From Azoarcus sp. PA01 (GTDB lineage: Bacteria > Pseudomonadota > Gammaproteobacteria > Burkholderiales > Rhodocyclaceae), in contig LARU01000002.1 of assembly GCA_001274695.2 (NCBI GenBank), forward strand, positions 124,001 through 188,000: a stretch of 64,000 nucleotides of DNA. The letters run 5' to 3'. This document shows, piece after piece, positions 51,426 to 62,554 of the stretch. The first letter of the stretch is position 1. The number at the start of each line of letters is the position of its first letter. The translations under genes were made by a program, and so were the position numbers. The notes under the pieces were generated by a model. It saw only the letters and a program-made list of their open reading frames with translations. It was not told the origin of the DNA and ran no database searches.

Positions 51426-54400
51426 TTAGTCGGTCGCCGCGACCGGCTGCTCGGCCTCGATGCGGGTGCGCTCGCGGCGCGCGAGGAGCGTATAGACGGT
51501 CGGCACGACGAACAGCGTGAACACCGTGCCGAGCAGCAGGCCGCCGACGATGACCCAGCCGATCTGCTGGCGGCTCTCGGCGCCGGCGCCGGTCGCGAGC
51601 GCGAGCGGAATCGAGCCGAGCACCATCGCCCCGGTCGTCATCAGGATCGGGCGCAGCCGCAGCACCGACGCGTCGATGACCGCGTCGCGCAGCGCCGCGC
51701 CCTCGTCGCGCAGCTGGTTCGCGAACTCGACGATCAGGATGCCGTGCTTCGTGATCAGCCCGACGAGCGTGACGAGCCCGATCTGGCTGTAGACGTTCAG
51801 CGTGCCGCCGGTGAAATACAGCGCCGCGAGCGCGCCGGTCATCGACAGCGGCACCGTCAGCATGATGATGAACGGGTCGCGGAAGCTCTCGAACTGCGCC
51901 GCGAGCACGAGGTAGATGAACGCCAGCGCGAGCACGAAGGTCAGCGCGAGGCTCGCCGAGCTGGTCTTGAACTCGCGCGACTGGCCGTCGTAATCGATCG
52001 CGTAACCGGCCGGCAGCACGTGCGCCGCCGTCTGTTCCAGAAACGCGAGCGCTTCGCCGAGCGCGAAATCCGGAGCGAGGTTCGCCGAGATCGTCACCGA
52101 GCGGCGCTGGCCGAAGTGATTGAGCTCGCGCGGGCTGACCGTCTCGCGCACCTGCACGAGGTTCGCGAGCGGCACCATCTCGCCGCTTTTGCCGCGCACG
52201 TAGATTTCGCGGATGTCGCGCGCAATGGCGCGGCTTGCCGCTTCGACCTGCACGATCACGTCGTACTGCTCGGCGTCTTTCTTGTAGCGCGTGACCTGCC
52301 GCCCGCCGAGCATCGTCTCGAGCGTGCGGCCGATCACGTCGACGGGAATGCCGAGGTCCGCGGCGCGGTCGCGGTCGACGTCGACGGCGAGTTCCGGCTT
52401 CGTCAGCTTCAGGTCGGTGTCCGGCGACACGAAGCCCGGATGGGCGCGGAGCTCGTCGAGCATCCGCTCGGTGTGGCGCGCGAGTTCGTCGTACGACTCC
52501 GACGTCGTGATGACGAAGCTGACCGGACGCGAGCGCGAACTCTGTCCGAACGCCGCCGGCAGCACCGGGAACGCGAGCAGCCCCGGCACCGCCGCGAGCT
52601 TCGGTCGCAGCTCGCCCGCGATCTCGGCGGCGCTGCGCTCGCGCTCGGCCCAGTCCGTGAAACCGGCGAACGAGATCCCCTGCGACACGGTCGGGTTGCC
52701 GGAAATGACGAGGTAGCGGTCGACTTCCGGCGTCTGCGCGAAGATCGCTTCGACCTGTTCCGCATACCGGCCCATGAAGTCGATCGTCGCGCCTTCCGGC
52801 CCGGAAAAAATGCCGACGACGCGGCCGCGATCCTCGACCGGCGCGAGTTCGGTCTTCAGCGTGTTGAGCAGCACGAGCGACAAGCCGGCGACGACGACGA
52901 ACGCGAGCACCACGGCCCAGCGCAGCTGCAGCGCGGCGGTCAGCGCGCGGCGGTAGCCGTTGGTCAGCCAGCCGAGGAAGCGCTCGATCGCGTTGTAGAA
53001 GCGGCCGTGCCGCTCTTCGTGGCGCAGCAGCTTCGAGCACATCATCGGCGACAGCGTCAGCGCGACGAAGCCCGACACGATCACCGCGCCGGCGAGCGTC
53101 AGCGCGAACTCGGTGAAGAGCTTGCCGGTGCGCCCGGTCATGAACGCGACCGGCGCATAGACCGCGGCCAGCGTGATCGTCATCGCGACGACCGCGAACC
53201 CGATCTCGCGCGCGCCGCGAAACGCCGCCTGCACGGGCTCCATGCCTTCCTCGATATGCCGGTAGATGTTCTCGAGCACGACGATCGCGTCATCGACGAC
53301 GAGGCCGATCGCGAGCACCAGCGCGAGCAGCGTCAGCGTGTTGATCGAGAAGCCGAACACCAGCATCAGCGTGAACGCGCCGACCAGCGACACCGGGATC
53401 GTCACCAGCGGCACGAGCATCGCGCGCCAGTTGCGCAGGAAGAAGAAGCAGATCACGGCGACGAGCAGCACCGCCTCCCAGATCGTCCTGAACACCGACG
53501 CGATCGAGCGTTCGATGAACACCGTCGTGTCGTTCGCGATGTTCATCGTCATGCCTTCGGGCAGTTCCGCCTCGAGCACCGGCATCATCTCGACGAGGCC
53601 GCGCTTGAGGTCGAGCGGGTTCGCGACCGACTGCTTGATCAGGCCGAGCGACACCGCCGGCTTGCCCATGAAACGCACCAGCGTGCGCTCGCTCTCGGCA
53701 GCGACTTCGACGCGACCGATGTCGCGGATGCGCACCGGGCGCCCGTCGGCCGTTCCGGGCTCGCGCACGACGATCGCCTCGAACTCCTGCGGCTCGTCGA
53801 GATCGGTCTGCGCGACGACGGCGAACTCGCGCTCGCGGCTTTCGATGCGCCCGGCCGGGAGCTCGACGTTCTGGCGCCGGATCGCGTCCTCGACGTCCTG
53901 CGGCGTGAGGTCGAACGCCGCGAGCCGGTCGCGGTCGAGCCAGATGCGCATCGAATAGCGGCGCTCGCCGAACACGCGCGCGTCGGCGGCACCGGACAGC
54001 GTCTGCAGCCGCGGCTTGACGATGCGGCTGGCGATGTCGCTCAGTTCGAGTGACGAGTGGCGATCCGACGAGAACGCGATCCAGATGATCGGGCTCGCGT
54101 CGGCCTCGACTTTCGCGATCACCGGCTCGTCGATGTCGTCGGGCAGCTGGCGGCGCGCGCGCGACACGCGGTCGCGCACGTCGGCGGCGGCGCTGTCGGC
54201 ATCGCGCTCGATGCGAAAGCGGACCGTGATCTGGCTGCGCTCCTGGCGGCTGATCGACTGGATCACGTCGACGCCTTCGATGCCGGCGAGCGAATCCTCG
54301 AGCGGCTTCGTCACCTGCGATTCGACGATCTCGGCGCTGGCGCCGGTGTAGGTCGTATCGACGGTGACGACCGGTTCGTCGATGTTCGGGTATTCGCGCA

Positions 54401-54500
54401 CCGTCAGGCGTGAATACGACATCAGCCCGACGAGCAGCACCAGCAGCGACAGCACCGTCGCGAACACCGGACGCTTGATGCAGATCTCGGACAGGATCAT
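51426..54500 (-). CDS. RND multidrug efflux permease (HAE1 family)
   Basis: A 1024-aa AcrB-type proton antiporter. Opens with LSEICIKRPVFATVLSLLVL. Two large periplasmic loops. Helix 4 carries the proton-relay Asp pair in LALVLAIGLVVDDAIVVLEN. The C-terminal half has YFTGGTLNVYSQIGLVTLVG and GLITKHGILIVEFANQL. The ATG at 54500 has GGAGACCCCCG upstream. It follows its fusion protein by 13 bases. No outer-membrane channel (TolC/OprM) gene is adjacent, so one must be supplied from elsewhere. Substrates cannot be told. Confidence 0.93.
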   Translation of the reverse strand: MILSEICIKRPVFATVLSLLVLLVGLMSYSRLTVREYPNIDEPVVTVDTTYTGASAEIVESQVTKPLEDSLAGIEGVDVIQSISRQERSQITVRFRIERDADSAAADVRDRVSRARRQLPDDIDEPVIAKVEADASPIIWIAFSSDRHSSLELSDIASRIVKPRLQTLSGAADARVFGERRYSMRIWLDRDRLAAFDLTPQDVEDAIRRQNVELPAGRIESREREFAVVAQTDLDEPQEFEAIVVREPGTADGRPVRIRDIGRVEVAAESERTLVRFMGKPAVSLGLIKQSVANPLDLKRGLVEMMPVLEAELPEGMTMNIANDTTVFIERSIASVFRTIWEAVLLVAVICFFFLRNWRAMLVPLVTIPVSLVGAFTLMLVFGFSINTLTLLALVLAIGLVVDDAIVVLENIYRHIEEGMEPVQAAFRGAREIGFAVVAMTITLAAVYAPVAFMTGRTGKLFTEFALTLAGAVIVSGFVALTLSPMMCSKLLRHEERHGRFYNAIERFLGWLTNGYRRALTAALQLRWAVVLAFVVVAGLSLVLLNTLKTELAPVEDRGRVVGIFSGPEGATIDFMGRYAEQVEAIFAQTPEVDRYLVISGNPTVSQGISFAGFTDWAERERSAAEIAGELRPKLAAVPGLLAFPVLPAAFGQSSRSRPVSFVITTSESYDELARHTERMLDELRAHPGFVSPDTDLKLTKPELAVDVDRDRAADLGIPVDVIGRTLETMLGGRQVTRYKKDAEQYDVIVQVEAASRAIARDIREIYVRGKSGEMVPLANLVQVRETVSPRELNHFGQRRSVTISANLAPDFALGEALAFLEQTAAHVLPAGYAIDYDGQSREFKTSSASLALTFVLALAFIYLVLAAQFESFRDPFIIMLTVPLSMTGALAALYFTGGTLNVYSQIGLVTLVGLITKHGILIVEFANQLRDEGAALRDAVIDASVLRLRPILMTTGAMVLGSIPLALATGAGAESRQQIGWVIVGGLLLGTVFTLFVVPTVYTLLARRERTRIEAEQPVAATD

Positions 54501-54513
54501 CGGGGGTCTCCGG

Positions 54514-55674
54514 TCAACCGGCTCCGCCGGCAGCACCTGCCGAAGGCGCCTCGCCAGTCCCGTTCGCGCGCACGACGCGCACCGGTGCCCCGTCGCGCAG
54601 CTTGAGCTGGCCTGCCGTCACGACGACGTCGCCGGCCTGCACGCCGCGCACGACTTCGACGCGCGTGCCGCGCCGCACGCCGGTCGACACCTCGACGCGC
54701 TGCGCCTTGCCGTCGACGACGCGATAGACGAACTGCACGTTCCCGGGCGCCGACACCAGCGCCTCCTCGGGGAGAATCGCGACGTCGGCGCGCTGCTGCA
54801 GGATCAGCCGCACGCGCGCGAACATCCCCGGGCGCAGCCGCCGGCCTTCGTTCGGCAGCGTCGCGCGCATCACGACCGAACGCCCCTGGTCGTCGACGAG
54901 CGGGTCGATCGCGGCGACGCGCGCCTCGAAGCGCTCACCGGGTATCGCGTCGGAGGTGATTTCGAGCGTCTGCCCGGGGCGCACGCGCGCGAGATAGTTT
55001 TCCGGCAGGCGGAAATCGACTTTCAGCGTCGCGATGTCCTCGAGATTCACGAGGTCGTCGCCTTCCTTGACATAGTCGCCGACGCTGACGTTGCGAATCC
55101 CGACGACGCCGGCGAACGGCGCGCGGATGCGCGTGCGCTCGAAGTGCGCCTGCGCGAGCGCCATGTTCGCGCGCGCGACTTCGAGCTGCGAAGCTGCCTC
55201 GTCGCGCGCGCTGTGGCTGAGGAACTTGCGCTTGAACAGATCGTCGGTGCGGCCGTAATTCGCCTCGGCGAGCGCGAGGTTCGCCTTCGCCTGCTGCACT
55301 TCGGCCTGCTGCACCGCTGCGTCGAGTTCGATCAGCACTTCGCCGCGCCGCACCGGCCCGCCTTCGCGAAAGCGGATCACGGCGATACGTCCGGCGACCT
55401 CGGGCCGCAGCACGACCGATTCGTTCGAGCGCAGCGTGCCGACTGCGGTGACGTCGTCGGCGACGGTCTCGGAGGTCACCGTGACGGTCTCGACGCCAAC
55501 CGGGTCCGCGTTGGCCGCAGTACCGGGTGCGCCGCCATTGCTCCGTTGTGCCGCAGGCACCGCGCCCGCTGGCTGCGGCGTCGCCGGGTTGCGGTTCGCG
55601 TAATACGCGTAGCCTGCGAGCGCGGCGAGGCCGACGAGGCTGAGGGCGACGATCAGGCGACGAGGGGCGGGCAT
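54514..55674 (-). CDS. RND efflux periplasmic adaptor (membrane fusion protein)
   Basis: A 386-aa HlyD/AcrA-like adaptor. N-terminal membrane anchor (RLIVALSLVGLAALAGYAYY), lipoyl half-motifs VVLRPEVAGRIAVIRFREGG and APFAGVVGIRNVSVGDYVKE, an alpha-hairpin with a long coiled coil between (about 120-190), and a beta-barrel domain (PGQTLEITSDAIPGERFEAR). It links the RND pump to an outer-membrane channel. The start at 55674 is chosen from the family-like anchor. An extension to 55764 has no such sequence. 101 bases downstream of purM on the same strand. Confidence 0.91.
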   Translation of the reverse strand: MPAPRRLIVALSLVGLAALAGYAYYANRNPATPQPAGAVPAAQRSNGGAPGTAANADPVGVETVTVTSETVADDVTAVGTLRSNESVVLRPEVAGRIAVIRFREGGPVRRGEVLIELDAAVQQAEVQQAKANLALAEANYGRTDDLFKRKFLSHSARDEAASQLEVARANMALAQAHFERTRIRAPFAGVVGIRNVSVGDYVKEGDDLVNLEDIATLKVDFRLPENYLARVRPGQTLEITSDAIPGERFEARVAAIDPLVDDQGRSVVMRATLPNEGRRLRPGMFARVRLILQQRADVAILPEEALVSAPGNVQFVYRVVDGKAQRVEVSTGVRRGTRVEVVRGVQAGDVVVTAGQLKLRDGAPVRVVRANGTGEAPSAGAAGGAG

Positions 55675-55774
55675 GAAAGACGGAAGCTCTGGTGACGCAC
55701 CGGCCCGCGGCAGGACTGGTGAAAGTTCGGAAAAACCGGGCGCCCCGGATGGCGGCGCGCACATCCGCCCGGCC

Positions 55775-56821
<1,047 letters not shown>

Positions 56822-56974
56822 GTGGGTTCCTCTAGCGTACGGAATGCGGGGTTCGGCCGGACCCGGCGAGCGGGAAACTTGAGGCCGCAACGCCAAGTGG
56901 CTACATTTACGGGTTTCACGGGTCACTCCGGCACTTGCCGGGCACCTGCGCCAAGCTCGCGATTTTACTCGAAA

Positions 56975-58072
56975 ATGACCCAATCCCGCGCCGACCGTCT
57001 GCAATCCGCCGTGTGGGTCGGCGTAGCGCTTGCGCTCGTCGCGCTGCTCTACGCGCTCGGGCCGATCCTCGCGCCGTTCGTCATCGCGGCGGTGTTCGCG
57101 TACATCTGCGACCCGGCGGTGAACTGGATGGTCCGGCGCCGCATTCCGCGCCCGCTCGCAGTGCTGCTGGTGATCCTCGGCCTGGGCGCGATATTGCTGC
57201 TGCTGCTGCTGATCCTCGCGCCGATGATCTATCGCGAGGCGCTCGCGCTCGTCGGCCGCCTGCCGGACCTGATCGAGCTGCTCAATTCGCGCGTCGCACC
57301 GCGACTGATGGAACGCTTCGGCATCGACGTGCAGCTCGATACGGCGTTCGTGCGCACCTGGATCACCGAGAACTGGAGCACTGCGCAGGACCTGGTACCG
57401 GTCATCCTCGGTCACCTGCGCGAAGGCGGCAGCGCGCTGGTCGGCCTCGCGGCGCTCGTGCTGCTGATCCCGGTCGTGATGTTCTACCTGCTGCAGGACT
57501 GGCCGCACCTGGTCGAGAACGTGCAGGCGATCATCCCGCGCCCGATGCTGCCGCGCACGCTGCGCATCTTCAACGACATCGACTCGGTGCTGTCGCAGTT
57601 CCTGCGCGGCCAGCTCTCCGTGATGCTGCTGCTCGCAGTGTTCTACAGCGTCGGCCTGTGGCTCGCCGGACTGAAGTTCGCGCTGCCGGTCGGCGTCATC
57701 ACCGGCCTGCTCGTTTTCATCCCGTACGTCGGCTTCGGCGGCGGCCTGATCCTCGCGATCCTCACGGCCCTACTGCAGGCCGACGGCTGGTCGCCGCTGA
57801 TCGGCGTGGCGATCGTGTACGGCCTCGGGCAGGCGATCGAGAGCTTCGTGCTGACGCCCTACCTCGTCGGCGAGCGCATCGGCCTGCATCCGGTCGCGGT
57901 GATTTTCGCGCTGATGGCGTTCGGCCAGCTGTTCGGCTTCGTCGGCGTGCTCGTCGCGCTGCCGGCAAGCGCGGCGATCCTCGTCGGCTTGCGCGAACTG
58001 CGTGCCGCGTGGGTCGCGAGCCGCCTCTACCAGGGCGACAACGAATCGCGCATCGAGGAGATCGGCAAGTGA
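56975..58072 (+). CDS. AI-2E family transporter (PerM/YdbO-like)
   Basis: A 365-aa membrane protein with about eight hydrophobic helices, opening [20 protein letters not shown]. The AI-2E/PerM family core is [20 protein letters not shown] and [20 protein letters not shown], then [19 protein letters not shown] and [20 protein letters not shown]. Members have been linked to autoinducer-2 or amino-acid export and to Na+/H+ exchange. The exact substrate is unknown. It lies directly upstream of hda (four-base overlap) and near purM, an order seen in many betaproteobacteria. Confidence 0.9.
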   Translation: MTQSRADRLQSAVWVGVALALVALLYALGPILAPFVIAAVFAYICDPAVNWMVRRRIPRPLAVLLVILGLGAILLLLLLILAPMIYREALALVGRLPDLIELLNSRVAPRLMERFGIDVQLDTAFVRTWITENWSTAQDLVPVILGHLREGGSALVGLAALVLLIPVVMFYLLQDWPHLVENVQAIIPRPMLPRTLRIFNDIDSVLSQFLRGQLSVMLLLAVFYSVGLWLAGLKFALPVGVITGLLVFIPYVGFGGGLILAILTALLQADGWSPLIGVAIVYGLGQAIESFVLTPYLVGERIGLHPVAVIFALMAFGQLFGFVGVLVALPASAAILVGLRELRAAWVASRLYQGDNESRIEEIGK

Positions 58073-58740
58073 AGCAGCTCGTGCTCGACATCCGCCCCGA
58101 TGCACCGCCGACGCTCGACAACTTCGTCGTCGGCAGCAACGACGAACTGGTCGCTGCGCTCGATGCAATCGGACCGCGCGCCGCTCACCTCTATCTTTGG
58201 GGTCCCGCAGGCAGTGGTCGCAGCCATCTGCTGCGGGCGGCGGTGGCCGGAGCGCGCGCAACGGGCCGTCCGGCGCTGTACGTCCCGGCCGCCGAAGCGG
58301 GTGACGAGCTGCCGCAAACGGCCGGCGCGCTGCTCGCGGTCGACGACCTCGATGCACTCGACGCCGCCGCGCAGGTCGCGCTGTTCAACGCGTTCAACCG
58401 CGCGCGCGGCAACGGCCAGACGCTGCTCCTCGCCGGCGCGACCGCCCCGCTGCAGCTGGCGGTGCGCGAGGACCTGCGCACACGCGTCGGGCAGTGCCTG
58501 GTCTATGAAGTCCGCCCGCTCGACGACGAAGCGCGTGCGGCGATCCTGCGCACGCTCGCCGAGCGACGCGGCCTGCCGCTCGCCGACGAAGTGACCGATT
58601 TCCTGCTGCGCCACGGCCGCCGCGACTTGCCGAGCCTGCTCGCGGTGCTCGATGCGCTCGACACCGCGTCGCTCGAACGCAAGCGCGCGGTTACCCTGCC
58701 GCTGCTGCGCGAGATGATCCAGTCCGGCCTCGACATATGA
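58069..58740 (+). CDS. hda: DnaA regulatory inactivator Hda
   Basis: Hda, with the sliding clamp, drives ATP hydrolysis on DnaA to stop re-initiation. 223 aa. N-terminal clamp-binding-type segment ([10 protein letters not shown]), Walker A LWGPAGSGRSHLLRA where the usual Lys is Arg (typical of Hda), Walker B LLAVDDLDAL, and the C-terminal lid DEARAAILRTLAERRGLPLA and LPSLLAVLDALDTASLE. GTG start at 58069 in a four-base overlap with the AI-2E gene. Confidence 0.93.
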   Translation: MKQLVLDIRPDAPPTLDNFVVGSNDELVAALDAIGPRAAHLYLWGPAGSGRSHLLRAAVAGARATGRPALYVPAAEAGDELPQTAGALLAVDDLDALDAAAQVALFNAFNRARGNGQTLLLAGATAPLQLAVREDLRTRVGQCLVYEVRPLDDEARAAILRTLAERRGLPLADEVTDFLLRHGRRDLPSLLAVLDALDTASLERKRAVTLPLLREMIQSGLDI

Positions 58741-58820
58741 GCCCGCGCCCGCATCTTCGGGCCGTGCCCGGCTCGCCTGTCGCCCCCGACTTTACCCGGA
58801 CCTCATTGAAGGAAACCAGC

Positions 58821-59483
58821 TTGGACCTCGTACTCTTCGACCTCGACAACACGCTGCTCGACGGCGACTCCGACTTCGCGTGGGCGCAGTTTCTCATCGC
58901 CAAAGGCGTGCTCGACCGCGAAGTGCAGGAAGCGAAGAACATCGGTTTCTACGAGCAGTACAAGGCCGGCACGCTCGACATCTTCGAGTTCCTCGATTTC
59001 CAGCTCGCCCCGCTTGCGCGCCATCCGCGCGCGCAGCTCGACGCGTGGCACCGCGAATTCATGGCGACGGCGGTCGCGCCGATGATCACCGACAAGGCCC
59101 GCCGGCTGGTGCGCGAACAGATCGAGCGCGGCGCGCTGGTCGCAGTGGTCACTGCGACGAACAGCTTCGTCACCGGCCCGATCGTGCGCGAATTCGGCAT
59201 TTCCCATCTCGTCGCGACAGTCCCGGCGCAGGAACACGGCGCCTTCACTGGCAAGCCGCGCGGCACGCCAGCGTTCAAGGCGGGCAAGATCGAGCGCGTC
59301 GACAGCTGGCTCGAGTCGCTCGGCCTGTATCCCGGCAGCTTCTCGCGCTCGTGGTTCTACAGCGACTCGCACAACGACTTGCCGCTGATGGCGCGCGTCA
59401 CCGATCCGGTCGCCGTCGACCCCGACGACACGCTGCGCGCGCATGCGTTCGCCCACGGCTGGCCGGTCATCTCGTTGCGCTAA
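58821..59483 (+). CDS. HAD-superfamily phosphatase (SerB-like, HAD-IB)
   Basis: A 220-aa hydrolase. Motif I LVLFDLDNTLLDGDSDFAWA (nucleophile Asp), motif II-type VAVVTATNSFV, Lys motif GAFTGKPRGTPAFKAGKI and motif III YSDSHNDLPLM. HAD-IB members dephosphorylate small phosphates such as phosphoserine or histidinol phosphate. The substrate is not determined. Start: TTG at 58821 after GAAGGAAACCAGC, giving the short N-terminus usual for the family. ATG at 58737 (ATGA overlap with hda) would add 28 residues. Confidence 0.88.
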   Translation: MDLVLFDLDNTLLDGDSDFAWAQFLIAKGVLDREVQEAKNIGFYEQYKAGTLDIFEFLDFQLAPLARHPRAQLDAWHREFMATAVAPMITDKARRLVREQIERGALVAVVTATNSFVTGPIVREFGISHLVATVPAQEHGAFTGKPRGTPAFKAGKIERVDSWLESLGLYPGSFSRSWFYSDSHNDLPLMARVTDPVAVDPDDTLRAHAFAHGWPVISLR

Positions 59484-59560
59484 GGTGGCCGCGACGCCCT
59501 GCAAGGCCTGCGCATCGGTTATGATTGCACGCTTATGTTGACCGCTCCGCCCTCTTTCCA

Positions 59561-60919
59561 ATGATCCGCAAGCTGCTGCGCAAAGTCTTCCAGCGCGCCG
59601 CGCTGCCAGTCGTGAATACCGAACCCGCGCTGATTCCCGTTACTCAGCATGGCGTTCGCCGCGAGCAGCTCTCGCCGGTCGCCCGCAAGGTCTGCACCGT
59701 GCTGCAGGAACACGGCCACAAGGCCTTCGTCGTCGGCGGCGCAGTGCGGGATCTGCTGGTCGGCCACCCGCCGAAAGACTACGACGTCGCGACGAGCGCG
59801 ACGCCCGAGGAAGTCCGCGCGCTGTTCCGCCGCTCGCGCATCATCGGCCGCCGCTTCAAGATCGTGCATGTCATGAGCGGTCCGGAGACGATCGAAGTGT
59901 CGACGTTTCGCGCGAGCCAGGCGGCCGAAAGCACCGAGACCGACGAACACGGCCGCGTGCTGCGCGACAACGTCTTCGGCTCGCAGGCCGAAGACGCGAC
60001 GCGGCGCGATTTCACCGTCAACGCGCTGTATTACGATCCGACCACCGAGCAGATCGTCGATTACCACCACGGCGTCGCCGATCTGAAGCAGAAGACGCTG
60101 CGCATCATCGGCGACCCGCGCGCGCGCTATCGCGAAGACCCGGTGCGGATGCTGCGCGGCGTGCGACTCGGCGCCAAGCTCGGCCTGACGCTCGACCCTG
60201 CCGCGCGCAACCCGATTCGCGAAATGGCCTCGCTGCTCGAAAACGTCCCGGCCGCGCGGCTCTTCGACGAGATGCTGAAGCTGCTGTTCTCCGGCTACGC
60301 GCTGAAATGCCTGGAGCAGCTGCGCGAGGAAGGCCTGCATCACGGCCTGCTGCCGCTGCTCGACGTGATCCTCGAACAGCCGATGGGCGAACGCTTCGTC
60401 AGGCTCGCCCTCGAAAATACCGACGAGCGCGTGCGCCAGGACAAGTCGGTGTCGCCGGGCTTCCTGTTCGCGACGCTGCTGTGGCACGAAGTGCTCGCCG
60501 CGTGGGAAACGCGCAAGCGCAACGGTGAGCACACCCAGCCCGCGCTGTTCGCGGCGATGGACGACGTGCTCGAAGCGCAGGCCGGCAAGCTCGCGATCAC
60601 GCGGCGCATCGTCGGGGACATCAAGGAAATCTGGGCGCTGCAACCGCGCTTCGACAAGTGCAGCGGCAAGACGCCGTATCGCCTCATCGAACAGCCGCGT
60701 TACCGCGCCGCATGGGACTTCCTGCGCTTGCGCGCGCAGTCGGGCGAAATCGACCTGGCGCTCCCCGAGTGGTGGGACCGGTTCGCCCATGCCGGTCACG
60801 ACGCGCGCGAAGCCCTGCTCGCCGAGGCGGCCGGCCGCGGCGAAGCGCCCGAGCGCAAGCGGCGCCGGCGCCGGCGCAAGCCGGCCGAGGCCGACACCGT
60901 CGCCGTCGACGCGTCATGA
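59561..60919 (+). CDS. pcnB: Poly(A) polymerase I
   Basis: PcnB adds poly(A) tails that mark RNAs for decay. 452 aa. The nucleotidyltransferase motif is VGGAVRDLLVGHPPKDYDVA, with the RRDFTVNALYYDP and RYREDPVRMLRGVRLGAKL segments of the class II family. The C-terminus is basic (RKRRRRRRKPAEADTV), as in PcnB rather than CCA-adding enzymes. The ATG at 59561 follows a weak ribosome site. A TATGAT lies about 36 bases upstream. The folK gene overlaps its stop. Confidence 0.93.
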   Translation: MIRKLLRKVFQRAALPVVNTEPALIPVTQHGVRREQLSPVARKVCTVLQEHGHKAFVVGGAVRDLLVGHPPKDYDVATSATPEEVRALFRRSRIIGRRFKIVHVMSGPETIEVSTFRASQAAESTETDEHGRVLRDNVFGSQAEDATRRDFTVNALYYDPTTEQIVDYHHGVADLKQKTLRIIGDPRARYREDPVRMLRGVRLGAKLGLTLDPAARNPIREMASLLENVPAARLFDEMLKLLFSGYALKCLEQLREEGLHHGLLPLLDVILEQPMGERFVRLALENTDERVRQDKSVSPGFLFATLLWHEVLAAWETRKRNGEHTQPALFAAMDDVLEAQAGKLAITRRIVGDIKEIWALQPRFDKCSGKTPYRLIEQPRYRAAWDFLRLRAQSGEIDLALPEWWDRFAHAGHDAREALLAEAAGRGEAPERKRRRRRRKPAEADTVAVDAS

Positions 60920-61440
60920 AACGGTCCGGCCCGGGCCGGACCGGCGCGACGCACGCTCCGACGCGCGCTTTCGTCGCGCTCGGTGCGAACCTCGGCGAGC
61001 CGGTCGCGACGCTCCGGACTGCATTCGAAGCGCTCGACAGCTTGCCCGACACGCATGTGGTCGCCCGCTCGAGCGTGTACCGCACCGCCCCAGTCGGCGT
61101 CAGCGGGCAGCCGGACTTCTTCAACGCGGTCGCCGCGCTCGACACGAGGCTGCCCGCGCGGTTGCTGCTCGACGCCTTGTTCGACATCGAGGCCCGCCTC
61201 GGCCGCACCCGCGTGTATCCGCAAGCGCCGCGAACGCTGGACCTCGACCTGCTGCTCTACGACGACGACACCGTCGCTGAACCCGGACTCGAAATCCCGC
61301 ATCCGCGCATGCACCTGCGCGCCTTCGTGCTCGTCCCGCTCGCGGAAATCGCGCCGGCGACGATGATCCCGAGCCGCGGCCGCGTCGCCGATCTGCTGCC
61401 GGCAGTGCGCGACCAGGTGGTCGAACGCCTGCCCGGCTGA
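60916..61440 (+). CDS. folK: 2-amino-4-hydroxy-6-hydroxymethyldihydropteridine pyrophosphokinase
   Basis: FolK pyrophosphorylates the pterin in folate synthesis. 174 aa. N-terminal FVALGANLGEPVATLRTAFE, middle SSVYRTAPVGVSGQPDFFNA, and the HPPK signature PRTLDLDLLLYDDD and IPHPRMHLRAFVLVPLAEIA. Four-base ATGA overlap with pcnB, the common pcnB-folK order of beta- and gammaproteobacteria. panB and panC follow a few genes on. Confidence 0.95.
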   Translation: MKRSGPGRTGATHAPTRAFVALGANLGEPVATLRTAFEALDSLPDTHVVARSSVYRTAPVGVSGQPDFFNAVAALDTRLPARLLLDALFDIEARLGRTRVYPQAPRTLDLDLLLYDDDTVAEPGLEIPHPRMHLRAFVLVPLAEIAPATMIPSRGRVADLLPAVRDQVVERLPG

Positions 61441-61447
61441 TTCGGCG

Positions 61448-61810
61448 ATGTCGGCTTGGCTGCAGGCGATTCCAGTCTGGCTTCAGGCTACGCTGCTGCT
61501 CGCCGCGTCGAACGTTTTCATGACATTCGCGTGGTACGGGCATCTCAGGAACATGCAGTCGAAAGCCTGGTTCATCGCGGCGCTCGCGAGCTGGGGCATC
61601 GCGCTGTTCGAATACCTGCTGCAGGTGCCGGCGAACCGCATCGGCGCGACGCAGTTCAGCCTCGCGCAGCTCAAGATCCTGCAGGAAGTCATCACGCTGC
61701 TGGTGTTCATCCCGTTCGTCGTGCTGTACATGAAGCAGCCGATGAAGCTCGACTACCTTTGGGCCGCGTTGTGTATGCTTGGTGCGGTATATTTCATTTT
61801 CCGCAACTAG
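61448..61810 (+). CDS. DUF486 (DMT-like) membrane protein
   Basis: A 120-aa protein with four predicted transmembrane segments (ATLLLAASNVFMTFAWY, SKAWFIAALASWGIALFEYL, LQEVITLLVFIPFVVLYM, YLWAALCMLGAVYFIF). The DUF486 marks FEYLLQVPANRIGATQFSLA and KILQEVITLLVF are clear. It is a half-size DMT-type fold. No function is established. Seven bases after folK, 15 before the kinase gene. Confidence 0.88.
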   Translation: MSAWLQAIPVWLQATLLLAASNVFMTFAWYGHLRNMQSKAWFIAALASWGIALFEYLLQVPANRIGATQFSLAQLKILQEVITLLVFIPFVVLYMKQPMKLDYLWAALCMLGAVYFIFRN

Positions 61811-61825
61811 GGACGGGTCCGGCAC

Positions 61826-62467
61826 ATGCTCGACAAGGCGCGCTACATCGTCATCGAAGGGCCGATCGGCGCCGGCAAGACTTCGCTCGCGCGCCGGCTC
61901 GCGGAGCGGCTCGATGCCGAGACGGTGTTCGAGCAGCCGGAGCGAAACGCGTTTCTCGGGCGTTTCTATCAGGACCCGCAACGCTGGGCGCTGCCGACCC
62001 AACTGTCCTTCCTGTTCCAGCGTGTCGACCAGCTTGCGGCGCTGGCCGGGCACGCCGACGCGCACCCGCGCATCGTGGCGGACTTCATTCTCGACAAGGA
62101 TCCGCTGTTCGCGGCGCTCAATCTCGCCGATGACGAACTGGCGCTCTACCGGCGCATCTTCGACAGCGTGCAGCCGGCTGCGGTCCGGCATCCGGATCTG
62201 GTGATCTATCTGCAGGTGAAACCCGAAACCCTGATCGAGCGTATCCGGCGCCGAGGCGTGGAAAGCGAACGCCGGATCACCGAACGTTACCTGGAGCAGG
62301 TCGCCGAGCGCTACGCGCGGTTCTTCTACGATTACGAGGCGGCGCCGCTGTTCGTCGTCGACGCCGAAGTCCTCAACCCGGTCGAGCAGGACGATGACTT
62401 CGAGCTCCTGCTCGACCGGCTGCGCAACATGCGCGGCTATCGCGAGTTCTTCGGCTACGCCGGCTGA
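61826..62467 (+). CDS. Deoxynucleoside kinase (dAK/dGK family)
   Basis: A 213-aa P-loop kinase: YIVIEGPIGAGKTSLARRL (7-25), then EQPERNAFLGRFYQDPQRWA and RIVADFILDKDPLFAALNL (the DRx-type site in this family reads DFILDKD), and the LID arginines in RIRRRGVESERRITERY. It phosphorylates deoxyadenosine/deoxyguanosine-type nucleosides for salvage. In many betaproteobacteria it sits between folK and panB, as here, so it is often co-annotated with pantothenate genes. ATG at 61826. Confidence 0.9.
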   Translation: MLDKARYIVIEGPIGAGKTSLARRLAERLDAETVFEQPERNAFLGRFYQDPQRWALPTQLSFLFQRVDQLAALAGHADAHPRIVADFILDKDPLFAALNLADDELALYRRIFDSVQPAAVRHPDLVIYLQVKPETLIERIRRRGVESERRITERYLEQVAERYARFFYDYEAAPLFVVDAEVLNPVEQDDDFELLLDRLRNMRGYREFFGYAG

Positions 62468-62554
62468 CCGCCTCCTCGCCCGCAGCCTTTTCGCAGACCC
62501 ACTTGTGCGCCGCGACATTTTGCGGAAAACTCCGGCTCTCCTCAGGAGTCCCCC

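Noticed and set aside
50226..54053. 1275-codon plus-strand ORF opposite the RND pump
   Set aside because: Antisense of the pump gene; low-complexity Arg/His/Glu/Asp sequence with no family resemblance.
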